Below are positions 1-8,739 of a DNA stretch of 64,000 nucleotides, piece by piece. The notes under the pieces were generated by a model. That model ran no database searches, was not told the DNA's origin, and saw only the letters and a program-made list of their open reading frames with translations. The DNA is from Flavobacterium phycosphaerae (GTDB lineage Bacteria > Bacteroidota > Bacteroidia > Flavobacteriales > Flavobacteriaceae). Position 1 is the stretch's first letter. Every line of letters begins with the position of its first letter. Made by a program: the position numbers and the translations under genes. The stretch is taken from positions 526,501-590,500 of the forward strand of contig NZ_JAAATZ010000001.1 of the NCBI RefSeq assembly GCF_010119235.1. The letters are read 5' to 3'.

Positions 1-443
1 TTTTTACTTGGTTTGATAATAACAATCATCCCTTTTTCTTTGGTTCCGGTATATTGAAGCACTGCCTCTTTTCTGCTCAATAATTCTTTACGGATACCGT
101 CTTTACCATATTCAAAATCTTTTGGTGCTCCGCCTTTAACAGGAGTTGCCAATAACCCAACATAACGAACCAGTTTGTTATTGTCACCCAATAAAATAGT
201 CATGGTTCGATTTTCATCTACTTTAACATCAACATTTTTATCCTTATCTGGATCTTTATCTGGCAAACCCAAATTCATCGATTGGGGTTTAGACAACGTA
301 GTGGTAAGCATGAAGAAAGTGATTAAAAGGAAAGCCAAATCCACCATAGCCGTTAAGTCTACTTTTGAGTTTTGCTTTTTACTCCTAACCTTTTTACTGC
401 CTTTTTTACCACCACCAGCGTCGCCGGTATTTAATTCAGCCAT
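1..443 (-). CDS. exbD: ExbD/TolR-family biopolymer transport protein (3' end outside window)
   Basis: Partial gene: the start is ATG at 441-443 and the 3' end lies beyond position 1. About 147 residues are visible. A basic, Gly/Lys-rich cytoplasmic N-terminus leads into one membrane helix containing VDLTAMVDLAFLLITFF, where the second Asp is the conserved ExbD proton-path residue. A periplasmic domain follows. ExbD works with an ExbB channel to pass proton-motive force to TonB or a similar periplasmic partner. It is the third gene of an ExbB-ExbD-ExbD operon, 18 nt after the previous gene. Two unlike ExbD copies in one operon are common in Bacteroidota. Confidence 0.9.
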   Translation of the reverse strand, partial: MAELNTGDAGGGKKGSKKVRSKKQNSKVDLTAMVDLAFLLITFFMLTTTLSKPQSMNLGLPDKDPDKDKNVDVKVDENRTMTILLGDNNKLVRYVGLLATPVKGGAPKDFEYGKDGIRKELLSRKEAVLQYTGTKEKGMIVIIKPSK

Positions 444-461
444 TTAGTGTATATTTTTAAA

Positions 462-1070
462 TTATTTTTCTTTTCCTCTCAAACCAGTAACCAAACTAAA
501 GCTATTGATTTTCTGATCCTGCAAAATATCCATTACTTTTTTGATTATAGGATACTCTTCTTTAGCATCACCTTTAATTGCAAGCTGCAATTCTTTATCG
601 TGCAATTCAATATTTGCAATTCGAGCATTTTGTACCCAATCTGCTAATTGATTATCCAAAGAATCTTTAGGAATCCCAGGCTGTTGAACGTTCTTTCTGT
701 CTGCAGGTTTCATGTCAATGATTTGCTTAAGACTCTGAACCGGAACACCAAAACTTTCCATTATGGCAAATTTGTTTTGATCATCTTCAGAGAATTTAAG
801 ACCATATTTCTGACCCATTAATTCAAGGGTTCTTATACGAACATCTTTTCCTTTAACGTCAAAAAACACTTTTCCGTTACCAACAGTCAATGTAGCCAAA
901 TCTTTTTCGGGCAACTTAGTCTGCACAGTAGATGCTGGTGTATCAACCGGCATTACCTCAGGAACTTTAGCAGTAGCAGTCAAAATAAAGAACGTAAGCA
1001 AAAGGAATGCAACATCACACATCGCCGTCATATCGGTAGATGTTGACTTTTTTTTCATTTTTATTGCCAT
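462..1070 (-). CDS. exbD: ExbD/TolR-family biopolymer transport protein
   Basis: 202 residues. A short Lys-rich N-terminus precedes a single membrane helix, TDMTAMCDVAFLLLTFFILT, carrying the Asp conserved in ExbD and TolR. A periplasmic domain of about 160 residues follows, longer than E. coli ExbD (about 140 residues in total). By family it is the stator partner of the ExbB proton channel that energises outer-membrane transport. It lies 34 nt after exbB and 18 nt before a second ExbD, so the three genes are probably one transcript. The substrate system served cannot be read from the sequence. Confidence 0.92.
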   Translation of the reverse strand: MAIKMKKKSTSTDMTAMCDVAFLLLTFFILTATAKVPEVMPVDTPASTVQTKLPEKDLATLTVGNGKVFFDVKGKDVRIRTLELMGQKYGLKFSEDDQNKFAIMESFGVPVQSLKQIIDMKPADRKNVQQPGIPKDSLDNQLADWVQNARIANIELHDKELQLAIKGDAKEEYPIIKKVMDILQDQKINSFSLVTGLRGKEK

Positions 1071-1104
1071 TGTTATACTTTTTTATTGATAAATGAATAT
1101 CAAA

Positions 1105-1926
1105 TTATTGTTTTAAGCTACCTCTAAAATGTCTGTAAGTATTAACGATAGTAGTACCTGCCTCATCAATTGAATAAGTCAATGTATCGATTTTAGATGT
1201 AAAGAAGTTGTACATGATAATTGCTAAAGCAGAAGTCGAGATACCAGTTGCAGTATTAATCAATGCCTCAGAAATACCGTTTGCTAGTTCCGCAGAATCT
1301 GCTCCACCACCACCAGCTAATCCGGCGAAAGCTTTAATCATCCCTGTTACCGTTCCTAACAATCCTGCTAAAGTTCCTAAAGAAACCAAAGTTGACAAAA
1401 TAGTCATGTGCTGCTCTAACATTGGCATTTCTAATGAAGTAGCTTCTTCAATTTCTTTGTGAATTGTTTCTGAAGCTTCTTCGCTATTAAATCCTTCTTT
1501 TTTAACATCTTGGTATTTTACTAACGCTGAACGGATAGCATTCGCTACTGAACCTTGTTGTTTGTCACAAGCTGTAATAGCTTCTTCTATGTGACCGCCT
1601 TTGATACTGGCTTGAACATTTTTCATAAACGCATCTAAATTACCTTTACCAGTAGCTTTAGTTATTACAAAATATCTTTCAAATGAGAAAACAACCACCA
1701 TTAATAATAACCCCATCAAAACTGGTACAATTGGCCCTCCTTTGTAGACCATTGCCAGATAATTTCCTTTTAGTGGCGCTCCTGTATTTACTCCACCTTC
1801 AAAATTTGATCCAGCACCCATAATAAAGTTCCATACAAGTACTCCGATTAAAATACATACTACAATCACAATTCCAGAGAACATTCCCCCTAAGTTTGAA
1901 CCACTTTCTTTTTTAACGTTTGCCAT
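1105..1926 (-). CDS. exbB: MotA/TolQ/ExbB proton channel family protein
   Basis: 273 residues. An extra N-terminal membrane segment (about residues 15-37, GIVIVVCILIGVLVWNFIMG) comes before the usual three ExbB helices. The second half carries the family core, LEQHMTILSTLVSLGTLAGL, then LGTVTGMIKAF and a Gly-rich turn, and ends with a helix around TATGISTSALAIIMYNFF. ExbB forms the pentameric inner-membrane channel around the ExbD helices. It is first in the operon with two ExbD genes downstream. A TAAATTTG box on the minus strand at 1991-1998 could be its -7 element. Confidence 0.93.
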   Translation of the reverse strand: MANVKKESGSNLGGMFSGIVIVVCILIGVLVWNFIMGAGSNFEGGVNTGAPLKGNYLAMVYKGGPIVPVLMGLLLMVVVFSFERYFVITKATGKGNLDAFMKNVQASIKGGHIEEAITACDKQQGSVANAIRSALVKYQDVKKEGFNSEEASETIHKEIEEATSLEMPMLEQHMTILSTLVSLGTLAGLLGTVTGMIKAFAGLAGGGGADSAELANGISEALINTATGISTSALAIIMYNFFTSKIDTLTYSIDEAGTTIVNTYRHFRGSLKQ

Positions 1927-1990
1927 TTTTTTAAAATTTTAATTTTTAGATAATTTATAAGTTTTAGTTGTTAATAAACTTGATTGGTAG

Positions 1991-1998
1991 CAAATTTA
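1991..1998 (-). promoter_or_regulatory. Candidate -7 box for the exbB operon
   Basis: On the minus strand this reads TAAATTTG, an exact match to the Bacteroidota -7 consensus TAnnTTTG, 65 nt upstream of the exbB ATG. I do not see a well-spaced -33 TTTG, so the call is tentative. Confidence 0.35.
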
Positions 1999-2229
1999 AT
2001 TTTTTACTTCAAATAAAAAAACTTTTTTTAGATTTAATACCCAATGCCTCAATCTCAATTGAATTAAGCAGTTTCGACATTTTTAACAATCAATAAACTT
2101 TACTTAAAAATACTGCTTATTTTCACTGTTTTACTAAGCATTTATATGTATAACGGGAAAAGCCTTGAAAATGTATTTATGACACAAAAGTTTTTTAACA
2201 AAGTTAAATATACCTCTTTTTACATCGGA

Positions 2230-2260
2230 TTGAAAAACAATTAACATTTGTTTATTTTTG
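2230..2260 (+). promoter_or_regulatory. Candidate promoter for the DUF486-cupin pair
   Basis: TTG at 2230-2232 and TATTTTTG at 2253-2260, separated by 20 nt, fit the Bacteroidota primary sigma pattern. The ATG at 2290 lies 30 nt downstream of the -7 box. Confidence 0.5.
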
Positions 2261-2289
2261 AAGAAACAATTTCTTAACACCAAAAGCGA

Positions 2290-2658
2290 ATGAAAGGCTA
2301 CCTCACCATCAGTTTATTGATTTTATCTAACATCTTTATGACACTAGCCTGGTATGGCCATTTAAAATTTAAAGAACTCAAGTGGTTTGAAAATGCCGGT
2401 TTGATTACCATCGTGTTAATTAGTTGGGGATTGGCCTTTTTTGAATATTGTTTTCAGGTTCCTGCTAATAAAATAGGGTATGAAGGCAACGGCGGCCCTT
2501 TTTCTTTATTACAACTCAAAGTAATTCAGGAAGTGATTACATTGGTGATTTTTGTGGTTTTCTCCCTTTTATTTTTTAAAAACGAAACCCTGCGCTGGAA
2601 TCACATTGTTGGCTTTTTATTACTGATATTTGCTGTATATTTTATATTTAAAAAATAA
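2290..2658 (+). CDS. DMT-superfamily DUF486 membrane protein
   Basis: 122 residues and four predicted membrane helices: residues 4-24, 37-54, 78-97 and 104-120. The sequence matches the DUF486 family, small four-helix proteins related to drug/metabolite transporters, through MTLAWYGHLKF, FFEYCFQVPANKIG, and LLQLKVIQEVITL followed by VFVVFSLLFF. The transported compound is unknown for the family. The next gene starts 5 nt after its stop, so the two are probably co-transcribed. Confidence 0.85.
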   Translation: MKGYLTISLLILSNIFMTLAWYGHLKFKELKWFENAGLITIVLISWGLAFFEYCFQVPANKIGYEGNGGPFSLLQLKVIQEVITLVIFVVFSLLFFKNETLRWNHIVGFLLLIFAVYFIFKK

Positions 2659-2663
2659 TCATC

Positions 2664-3026
2664 ATGAAAAAGTACTTTATCCAAAAAAGCCCGTTTGTGG
2701 TTCCCACGACTGATGGCAAACTTATCGAAGAACACTACGGCAATGCTACAACCAATAATGCTGAGATTTCCATTGCACACATGATAGCACCACCTAAATG
2801 GGCTGAACCGTTTCAAACACCCGAGTTTGACGAATATACTTATATCATTTCGGGCAAAAAACAATTTATCATTGAAGGTGAAGTAGTCGTTTTAGAAGCG
2901 GGGCAATCCATCAAAATTAAAAAAAACACCCGAGTGCAATATTCCAATCCGTTTGACGAACCATGCGAATACATTGCCATTTGCCAACCGGCTTTCGATT
3001 TTACTAAAGTGCACCGAGAAGAATAA
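2664..3026 (+). CDS. Cupin-domain protein
   Basis: 120 residues forming one cupin barrel: PEFDEYTYIISGKKQFIIEG, then VVLEAGQSIKIKKNTRVQY and a C-terminal strand CEYIAICQPAF. The motif 1 region has Glu where many cupins have paired His, so metal binding is uncertain. The enzymatic or sensory role cannot be told from the sequence. It lies 5 nt behind the DUF486 gene and ends at a bidirectional terminator. Confidence 0.75.
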   Translation: MKKYFIQKSPFVVPTTDGKLIEEHYGNATTNNAEISIAHMIAPPKWAEPFQTPEFDEYTYIISGKKQFIIEGEVVVLEAGQSIKIKKNTRVQYSNPFDEPCEYIAICQPAFDFTKVHREE

Positions 3027-3028
3027 AA

Positions 3029-3052
3029 AAAGTCCTGAATCATCAGGACTTT
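3029..3052. terminator. Bidirectional terminator between cupin gene and kmo
   Basis: Stem AAAGTCCTGA / TCAGGACTTT with a 4-nt loop ATCA. It has A and T runs on the two sides, so it can stop both converging genes. The kmo stop codon is at 3056-3058. Confidence 0.85.
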
Positions 3053-3055
3053 TTT

Positions 3056-4396
3056 TTATTTCAATAATGCTATGATTTTATTTTCTACTTCCTCACTGTT
3101 CCACTTTTCTTCGATGTTCTTCATTTGCATAACTTGTTCCATGATTTTGTTTTGCAAGTCACCAATGGCTAAGGCTTCCGAATAGGGTTGCAAACTGAAC
3201 GTTACCCTACTGTACAAAGGCTTCCATTTACCCGGATGCTTATCGGAAAACCATTTTTCGATTTTCTTTTGCAATAAAAAATTAGGATCCGCCGTCTTGG
3301 TACTCATTTCGATAAAATTACGAAGCGACAGTTCAGCAATGGCATCAGCATTAGGCTTGCGCGATTTTTGGTATTCACTGAAAATCATCTTCCAGTCATC
3401 ACCGTATTTTGACATCATTTGACTCAAAATAGTAATATCTTCAAAACCGGCATTCATTCCATGACCGTAAAAAGGCACTATGGCATGTGAAGCATCACCA
3501 ATCAAAGCTACTTTGTCTTCAAAGGTCCAAGGATAACATTTCATTATGGCCAAATAACTGGTTGGGTTTTTAAAGAAATCGCGAACCAAATCAGGTATAA
3601 CTTCTTTAGTATCAGGGAAATAATTTGCAAAGAAGGCTACCAAAGACGCTTCATCTTTTAATTGCTCAAATGAATTCTCGCCTTCAAACGGCATAAACAA
3701 AGTACAGGTAAAACTACCGTCCAGATTGGCCAAAGCCATCAGCATAAAATTACCACGCGGCCATATGTGCAAAGAATTTTTATCAATCTTGTGCGTTCCG
3801 TCAGTATTGGCAGGAATATGCAATTCTTTGTAGCCAATTTTCATAAACTCCTGCGAATAATCAAACATGCTTTGGCGTTGCATTCGGTGGCGGATTCTTG
3901 AAAAAGCACCATCGGCACCAAATACCTTATCATACTTCAGCTCTGTCCAAGCGCCATGTTCTGACTCACCAATATGCAATGTTGCATCGGCTAAAGTAAC
4001 ATCCCAAATTTTGTGATTAAAATAGAATTCGACTCCTTCCGCTTCTGCCAAATCAATCATTCTGCGATTTAAAACACCACGTGATAAAGAAAAAATAGCT
4101 TCTCCGTCTTTACCATAATATTGGTAATTGAGGTTTCCGTCTTGTAAATGAATCGCTCGCTTATCAACCGGGATACCAATCTTGCGAATTTCGTCATCCA
4201 GTCCCACATCTTCCATGGCTTTCCAACCTCGATTAGACATAACCAGGTTGATAGAACGACCCGAAAACTGTACGGTTCTGATATCCGGACTACGATCATA
4301 CACATGAACGGTGTGACCTTGTTTTTTTAAATAGATTGCCAACAATGTTCCGACTAAGCCCGAACCTACTATGGCAATTTTTTGAGGAGTTTGCAT
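3056..4396 (-). CDS. kmo: Kynurenine 3-monooxygenase
   Basis: 446 residues, the usual length. It hydroxylates L-kynurenine to 3-hydroxykynurenine using NADPH, O2 and FAD. An N-terminal dinucleotide fold IAIVGSGLVGTLLAIYL (residues 8-24) is followed by SGRSINLVMSNRGW (about 46-59). A second FAD motif, GDASHAIVPFYGHGMNAG, is the family fingerprint. With the kynureninase at 9844-11121 it points to tryptophan breakdown, or 3-hydroxyanthranilate and NAD synthesis. The two genes are separated by unrelated genes. The remaining pathway genes (dioxygenase, HAO) are not in the window. Confidence 0.93.
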   Translation of the reverse strand: MQTPQKIAIVGSGLVGTLLAIYLKKQGHTVHVYDRSPDIRTVQFSGRSINLVMSNRGWKAMEDVGLDDEIRKIGIPVDKRAIHLQDGNLNYQYYGKDGEAIFSLSRGVLNRRMIDLAEAEGVEFYFNHKIWDVTLADATLHIGESEHGAWTELKYDKVFGADGAFSRIRHRMQRQSMFDYSQEFMKIGYKELHIPANTDGTHKIDKNSLHIWPRGNFMLMALANLDGSFTCTLFMPFEGENSFEQLKDEASLVAFFANYFPDTKEVIPDLVRDFFKNPTSYLAIMKCYPWTFEDKVALIGDASHAIVPFYGHGMNAGFEDITILSQMMSKYGDDWKMIFSEYQKSRKPNADAIAELSLRNFIEMSTKTADPNFLLQKKIEKWFSDKHPGKWKPLYSRVTFSLQPYSEALAIGDLQNKIMEQVMQMKNIEEKWNSEEVENKIIALLK

Positions 4397-4482
4397 TTAT
4401 TTCTGGTAAACGGTTTGGCAAATTTAAGGGTTTGCACTGAATGAGGGAACGGATTTAGAATAATTATTTGCTATCACACTAT

Positions 4483-6867
4483 TTACTTTGGCGTAAAAAC
4501 TAACTTGGTGGAGGTGGCTTCAATTTCCTTTTTGTTGAGTTTCATTTTGCGAAATTTTCCATTGACAAACAATTCGGCTTGATCATTATAATGAGCACTC
4601 ATCGGATTCCCGGATTGACCCGTCGGCAAAACACTTAGGCTGTTTTCAATATCCGAGAAATCAATAATTCGTCGTGTTGACGGACCTCCTTTAACTCCAA
4701 TTTCGGCATCATCAGTATAAATAAACAGTTGGTTATTTATCACTTCATTGCTACCGGCTATAGGAAAGGTACCTACATTGAAAAAGCGGCTCAGTAATTT
4801 TACTTTACCTATCGGATGCTGAAATTCCACACGATGCACTTTTCCCCATTTCCAATTCCCGAGATCATTCCCCAGTTGCTTTTCGAGTGAGGCGACCGCT
4901 TCCTTAAATGATTGGGTTAGCACTTCGGTTTGCGTTTCTTTTTTGGTCTTCGTCTCGATATTATCCCACCAAGGTGAAGCCCCATTTTTAGTTTGATTTT
5001 CTATGACTTGTTTGATAATATGAGTACTCAATAGTAACTTGAAATTATCTTTTCCGAATTCATCTTCAAAGGTATCCCGCAAATAAAAGTAAAGCCATTT
5101 GTTGTAAATTGTTGGCGCTATCTCTTTCAGTCCGTTGGCTCCTTGCCAATCTTTTAACGTTTGTAATGCCTGTTTTTCATTGGCAGAAAAATTTACAGTA
5201 CTAACCGAAGCCGTCATATGACTTACAATGGTCTGAGCCGTTGCCGAAGTATTGTCCACTATCATTTTGCTCACGTCTTCTTTAGTCCAATTATTTTTAG
5301 GCTGGAGTAAATTATCTATACGCATGGCTCTGTCTTTGGGCAAATAATATCCCGGATACAAATAACCATCAATCGCTTCGGGTTGATTGTTGGCCGTATA
5401 AACGTAATGCCACGGCGGATTGATAGCGGAAGGGTTTTTAGCAAAAGGCAGGAATTCTTTCTTATCATCTATCCCATTGGCACCGTTAAGAATAAAATTG
5501 GTATTGACACTTTTATCCACTTTATACAACTTGCCCGAAGTTATCCAAGCTATATTACCTATAGCATCACCATACATAATATTGAGTCCGGGAGCTTTGA
5601 TGAGTTCAATGTTTTTATGAAAATAAGCTAAATCTTTGGCATGTGACAATTGATAAACAGCATTCAGTATTTGGTTTTTTTGTTCCAAAAGTGTCCACGT
5701 CATAGCTATGTTTTTTTTGGAAGACAAACCCTCTAACAATCCTGTAACAACGGGGCCATGCTGACTGGTTTTTACATTCAGTTTCACATTGGCACTGTCT
5801 TTTACTTTGATGATTTTCTGCTTATAGGTGTAGTTTTTATATCCTTCGAGTGTTTTGTATTGCTTGTCATTGTTAGGATTGTCTTCTTCTTGAAAGAAAT
5901 CGACATCATCGTTTTCAAACATTGTCAAGCCATAAGCATACTCTCTATTATGTCCCAAGAGTGGAAATGGCGTTCCGGCAATATAATACCCATACATTTC
6001 ATAATTTGGACAAACTATGTGAGCCTCATACCAAGTCCCCGGTTGCGAATACATAATGTGCGGATCATTGGCCAAAATAACTTGACCGCTTTTAGTTTTA
6101 GCCCCACCAATAACCCAACTATTACTTCCGACAAAAGCTGGCACCGGAGAGGCTTCGAGCATAGTGGTTAGCGATTGAGCGATTTTGCTGTACTCAAGAT
6201 AGTTACCTTTATACGATTTTAATTGTTTGGTTCCGAATTCCCCATTAATACCAAAATCATTGAGATACTTCATCCCAAAACGGTCGCGAATGTCGGTTAG
6301 CAACGGATCGGTTTTTTGTGCCATAGCAAAACTGAAAGACATAAATCCGAAGATGTTATAGACATCTTTCAACGTAAATTTTTCAGGTTTAATACCTAAT
6401 AATCTAAACTCAACCGGAGTCACACCGGCTTCCATATATTGGTTGATTCCGTCAAGATAGGCATTTGCCAAAATATAGGTAGGTGAGTTTTTATCTAACT
6501 GCGCCACAGCTTTAGCAGAGTTTTCATCAATCCCAATGCCGGCAAAAAATTTATCCGTTTTTAAAACCGGATTCCCAAAAATTTCAGAAAGCCTTCCCGG
6601 TGCTATGCGACGCATGAGTTCCATTTGCCATAAGCGGTCTTGTGCATGAACATATCCCAAAGCAGTCATAGCATCTTTTTGATTGGCGGCATAAATATGA
6701 GGCACGCCAAATTCATCAAAATATACGGTGGTTTCCTTGGTGATGTTTTTTAATGACTGTTGTCCTTCATAGCTGGGTTTGGTATATTGCAAATAGCCAA
6801 AAACAAACAGCACGAGCAACACAATCAGCGTCAAAACAATCAGGAAAAATTTCTTTACTAGTTTCAT
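4483..6867 (-). CDS. Penicillin acylase family protein (Ntn hydrolase)
   Basis: 794 residues. An N-terminal signal anchor (residues 5-27) is followed by an alpha-like part and then GSNSW (residues 247-251). The Ser at 248 is the expected self-cleavage and nucleophile residue of penicillin acylase and acyl-homoserine-lactone acylases. NDPH lies shortly after, as in the family. Such enzymes cut amide bonds of acylated small molecules; the substrate cannot be inferred, and the family name does not imply antibiotic resistance. It is probably periplasmic and single-standing, 86 nt before kmo. Confidence 0.88.
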   Translation of the reverse strand: MKLVKKFFLIVLTLIVLLVLFVFGYLQYTKPSYEGQQSLKNITKETTVYFDEFGVPHIYAANQKDAMTALGYVHAQDRLWQMELMRRIAPGRLSEIFGNPVLKTDKFFAGIGIDENSAKAVAQLDKNSPTYILANAYLDGINQYMEAGVTPVEFRLLGIKPEKFTLKDVYNIFGFMSFSFAMAQKTDPLLTDIRDRFGMKYLNDFGINGEFGTKQLKSYKGNYLEYSKIAQSLTTMLEASPVPAFVGSNSWVIGGAKTKSGQVILANDPHIMYSQPGTWYEAHIVCPNYEMYGYYIAGTPFPLLGHNREYAYGLTMFENDDVDFFQEEDNPNNDKQYKTLEGYKNYTYKQKIIKVKDSANVKLNVKTSQHGPVVTGLLEGLSSKKNIAMTWTLLEQKNQILNAVYQLSHAKDLAYFHKNIELIKAPGLNIMYGDAIGNIAWITSGKLYKVDKSVNTNFILNGANGIDDKKEFLPFAKNPSAINPPWHYVYTANNQPEAIDGYLYPGYYLPKDRAMRIDNLLQPKNNWTKEDVSKMIVDNTSATAQTIVSHMTASVSTVNFSANEKQALQTLKDWQGANGLKEIAPTIYNKWLYFYLRDTFEDEFGKDNFKLLLSTHIIKQVIENQTKNGASPWWDNIETKTKKETQTEVLTQSFKEAVASLEKQLGNDLGNWKWGKVHRVEFQHPIGKVKLLSRFFNVGTFPIAGSNEVINNQLFIYTDDAEIGVKGGPSTRRIIDFSDIENSLSVLPTGQSGNPMSAHYNDQAELFVNGKFRKMKLNKKEIEATSTKLVFTPK

Positions 6868-7014
6868 GGGAAATGGATTTACACAAATGTAAATAATTAT
6901 AAGTTAGGAGATATAAGTTGCAAGCCGGATTGATTTATTTCTTAGTTTAGCAACAGAAAGCCCCATGATTCCTATAAAACCTTCATCAGAATTCATGAAA
7001 AACAACAGTAAATT

Positions 7015-7371
7015 ATGCTAATCAACATCAACCCGAAATTACCGATGCGCGACAAAAAAGCAACAAGGGAATTTTATATGACCCAATTAGGCTTTCAGGA
7101 ATTTGGCAGCGCTGACTATGATGGCTATCTGATGGTACAAAAAGATAGTATTCAAATTCACTTTTTTGAGTTTAAAGAACTCAATCCAAAAGAAAACTAC
7201 GGTCAAGTTTACATCAGAACCGATGATATTGAAAATTTGTACCAAACTTTACTGGATAATAAAACCCGTATTCATCCTAACGGACAATTAGAAGTAAAAC
7301 CCTGGGGACAAAAGGAGTTTTCCGTACTTGACCCTGATTATAATTTGCTCACTTTCGGGCAAAGTATTTAA
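7015..7371 (+). CDS. VOC-superfamily protein (glyoxalase/bleomycin-resistance fold)
   Basis: 118 residues. The paired beta-alpha-beta modules of the vicinal oxygen chelate fold are visible: an N-terminal KLPMRDKKATREFYMTQLGF and a C-terminal KPWGQKEFSVLDPDYNLLTF, the latter very like bleomycin-binding and fosfomycin-type proteins. Members bind or convert small ligands. An actual resistance role is only inferred from the fold. It lies 31 nt before chrA. Confidence 0.82.
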   Translation: MLININPKLPMRDKKATREFYMTQLGFQEFGSADYDGYLMVQKDSIQIHFFEFKELNPKENYGQVYIRTDDIENLYQTLLDNKTRIHPNGQLEVKPWGQKEFSVLDPDYNLLTFGQSI

Positions 7372-7402
7372 CACAATCAGCCTAGTCGCATTAAACTAAA
7401 AC

Positions 7403-8713
7403 ATGAAAAAACCCACTTTTCGAGAAGCTTTACAATTTTGGGTCAAACTGGGATTCATAAGTTTTGGAGGACCGGCTGGACAAATTGCGATAATGCACGA
7501 CTATTTGGTTGACAAAAAAAAGTGGATTAGCGATAGTAAATTTCTGCATGCTTTAAACTATTGCATGATTTTACCGGGTCCCGAAGCACAACAACTGGCA
7601 ACCTATATTGGCTGGATGCTCCACGGCAGTTGGGGTGGACTTGCCGCGGGTATTCTTTTTGTACTTCCGGCTATGGTATTGCTTCTCGGACTAAGTGCCA
7701 TTTATGTAACTTTTGGAAATATTCCTTGGATTTACGCCATGTTTGACGGATTAAAACCTGCTGTAATAGCCATTGTTATTTTAGCTCTAATCAAAATCGG
7801 GAAAAAATCGCTTTTGAGTCCGTTTCATTATTTTGTGGCGCTGATGGCTTTCGTTTGTATTTTCTTTATGAACATTCCGTTTCCGTTAATTATAATTGGA
7901 ACTATTATTTTAGCCGCCATAATGCGACAGTTTGTACCAACATTCTTTGCCAAAACCAATACCTCAGCCACACAAAATCAAACCGATGAAAAAGAGTTTT
8001 ACATTAATAAAGATACAGTTGTCCCAAACATCGGGTTTAAGCCAAAGCGTTTTTGGAAACAAGTAGGTCTTAGCTTTTTTCTTTGGACCATGCCGCTGAT
8101 TGCCTTTTACTTTCTGACCAGTGACTTTCTTTTTTGGAAAAAATTAATAATCTTCTTTACACAAGCCGCCTTTGTAACCTTCGGAGGAGCCTATGCGGTC
8201 TTGCCTTACGTGGCGCAGGTTAGTGTAGCAAAATTTAACTGGCTGACCAATTCACAAATGCTCGATGGGTTGGCACTTGGCGAAACCACTCCCGGACCGC
8301 TAATTATGGTATTAGCCTTTGTTGGTTTTATGGCCGGGCATAATCATTTTGGTAATTCTCTTGCCATGGGAGCACTCGGACTGGTAACCACTACCTTCTA
8401 TACTTTTCTTCCCTGCTTCTTTTTTATTTTTGTGGGTGCACCCATCATTGAACGAACTCAGGAAAACAAAAAAATAAAAGAAATTCTGGCTTTGGTGACA
8501 GCCGCTGTAGTGGGTGTTGTACTCAATTTGACAATATACTTGGGTAAATCTGTACTTTTTCCATCCGATATTTCACTAATATCAATTGATTACATAGCAC
8601 TAAGCTGGACGGTAGTTTCCTTTATAGCACTTTACCGATACAAAGTAAACATGATACCTTGGATTGGCATTAGTGCTGTTTTCGGGCTTATCAATTATAT
8701 GATACTACATTAA
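7403..8713 (+). CDS. chrA: Chromate transporter, two-domain ChrA
   Basis: 436 residues with two homologous CHR halves, the long bidomain form. The first half carries FWVKLGFISFGGPAGQIAIM, and the second carries AAFVTFGGAYAVLPYVAQ with GLALGETTPGPLIMVLAFVG. About ten membrane segments are visible. Characterised members export chromate with proton exchange; some relatives act on sulfate. There is no ChrB regulator or other metal gene nearby, so the real substrate is uncertain. Confidence 0.9.
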   Translation: MKKPTFREALQFWVKLGFISFGGPAGQIAIMHDYLVDKKKWISDSKFLHALNYCMILPGPEAQQLATYIGWMLHGSWGGLAAGILFVLPAMVLLLGLSAIYVTFGNIPWIYAMFDGLKPAVIAIVILALIKIGKKSLLSPFHYFVALMAFVCIFFMNIPFPLIIIGTIILAAIMRQFVPTFFAKTNTSATQNQTDEKEFYINKDTVVPNIGFKPKRFWKQVGLSFFLWTMPLIAFYFLTSDFLFWKKLIIFFTQAAFVTFGGAYAVLPYVAQVSVAKFNWLTNSQMLDGLALGETTPGPLIMVLAFVGFMAGHNHFGNSLAMGALGLVTTTFYTFLPCFFFIFVGAPIIERTQENKKIKEILALVTAAVVGVVLNLTIYLGKSVLFPSDISLISIDYIALSWTVVSFIALYRYKVNMIPWIGISAVFGLINYMILH

Positions 8714-8739
8714 TAACTTATAATTATTGAAATCCTGTT

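Larger units (their letters stand above)
1927..2289. other. Divergent intergenic region, exbB / DUF486
   Basis: A 363-nt AT-rich gap between divergent genes. It holds the candidate promoters at 1991-1998 (minus) and 2230-2260 (plus). I found no hairpin, repeat or convincing small ORF in the middle section. Confidence 0.5.

Noticed and set aside
4483..8713. Penicillin acylase, bleomycin-type VOC protein and ChrA read as a resistance island
   Set aside because: All three are broad families whose names come from single members. There is no mobile element, base composition shift or regulator, and the genes do not form one operon.
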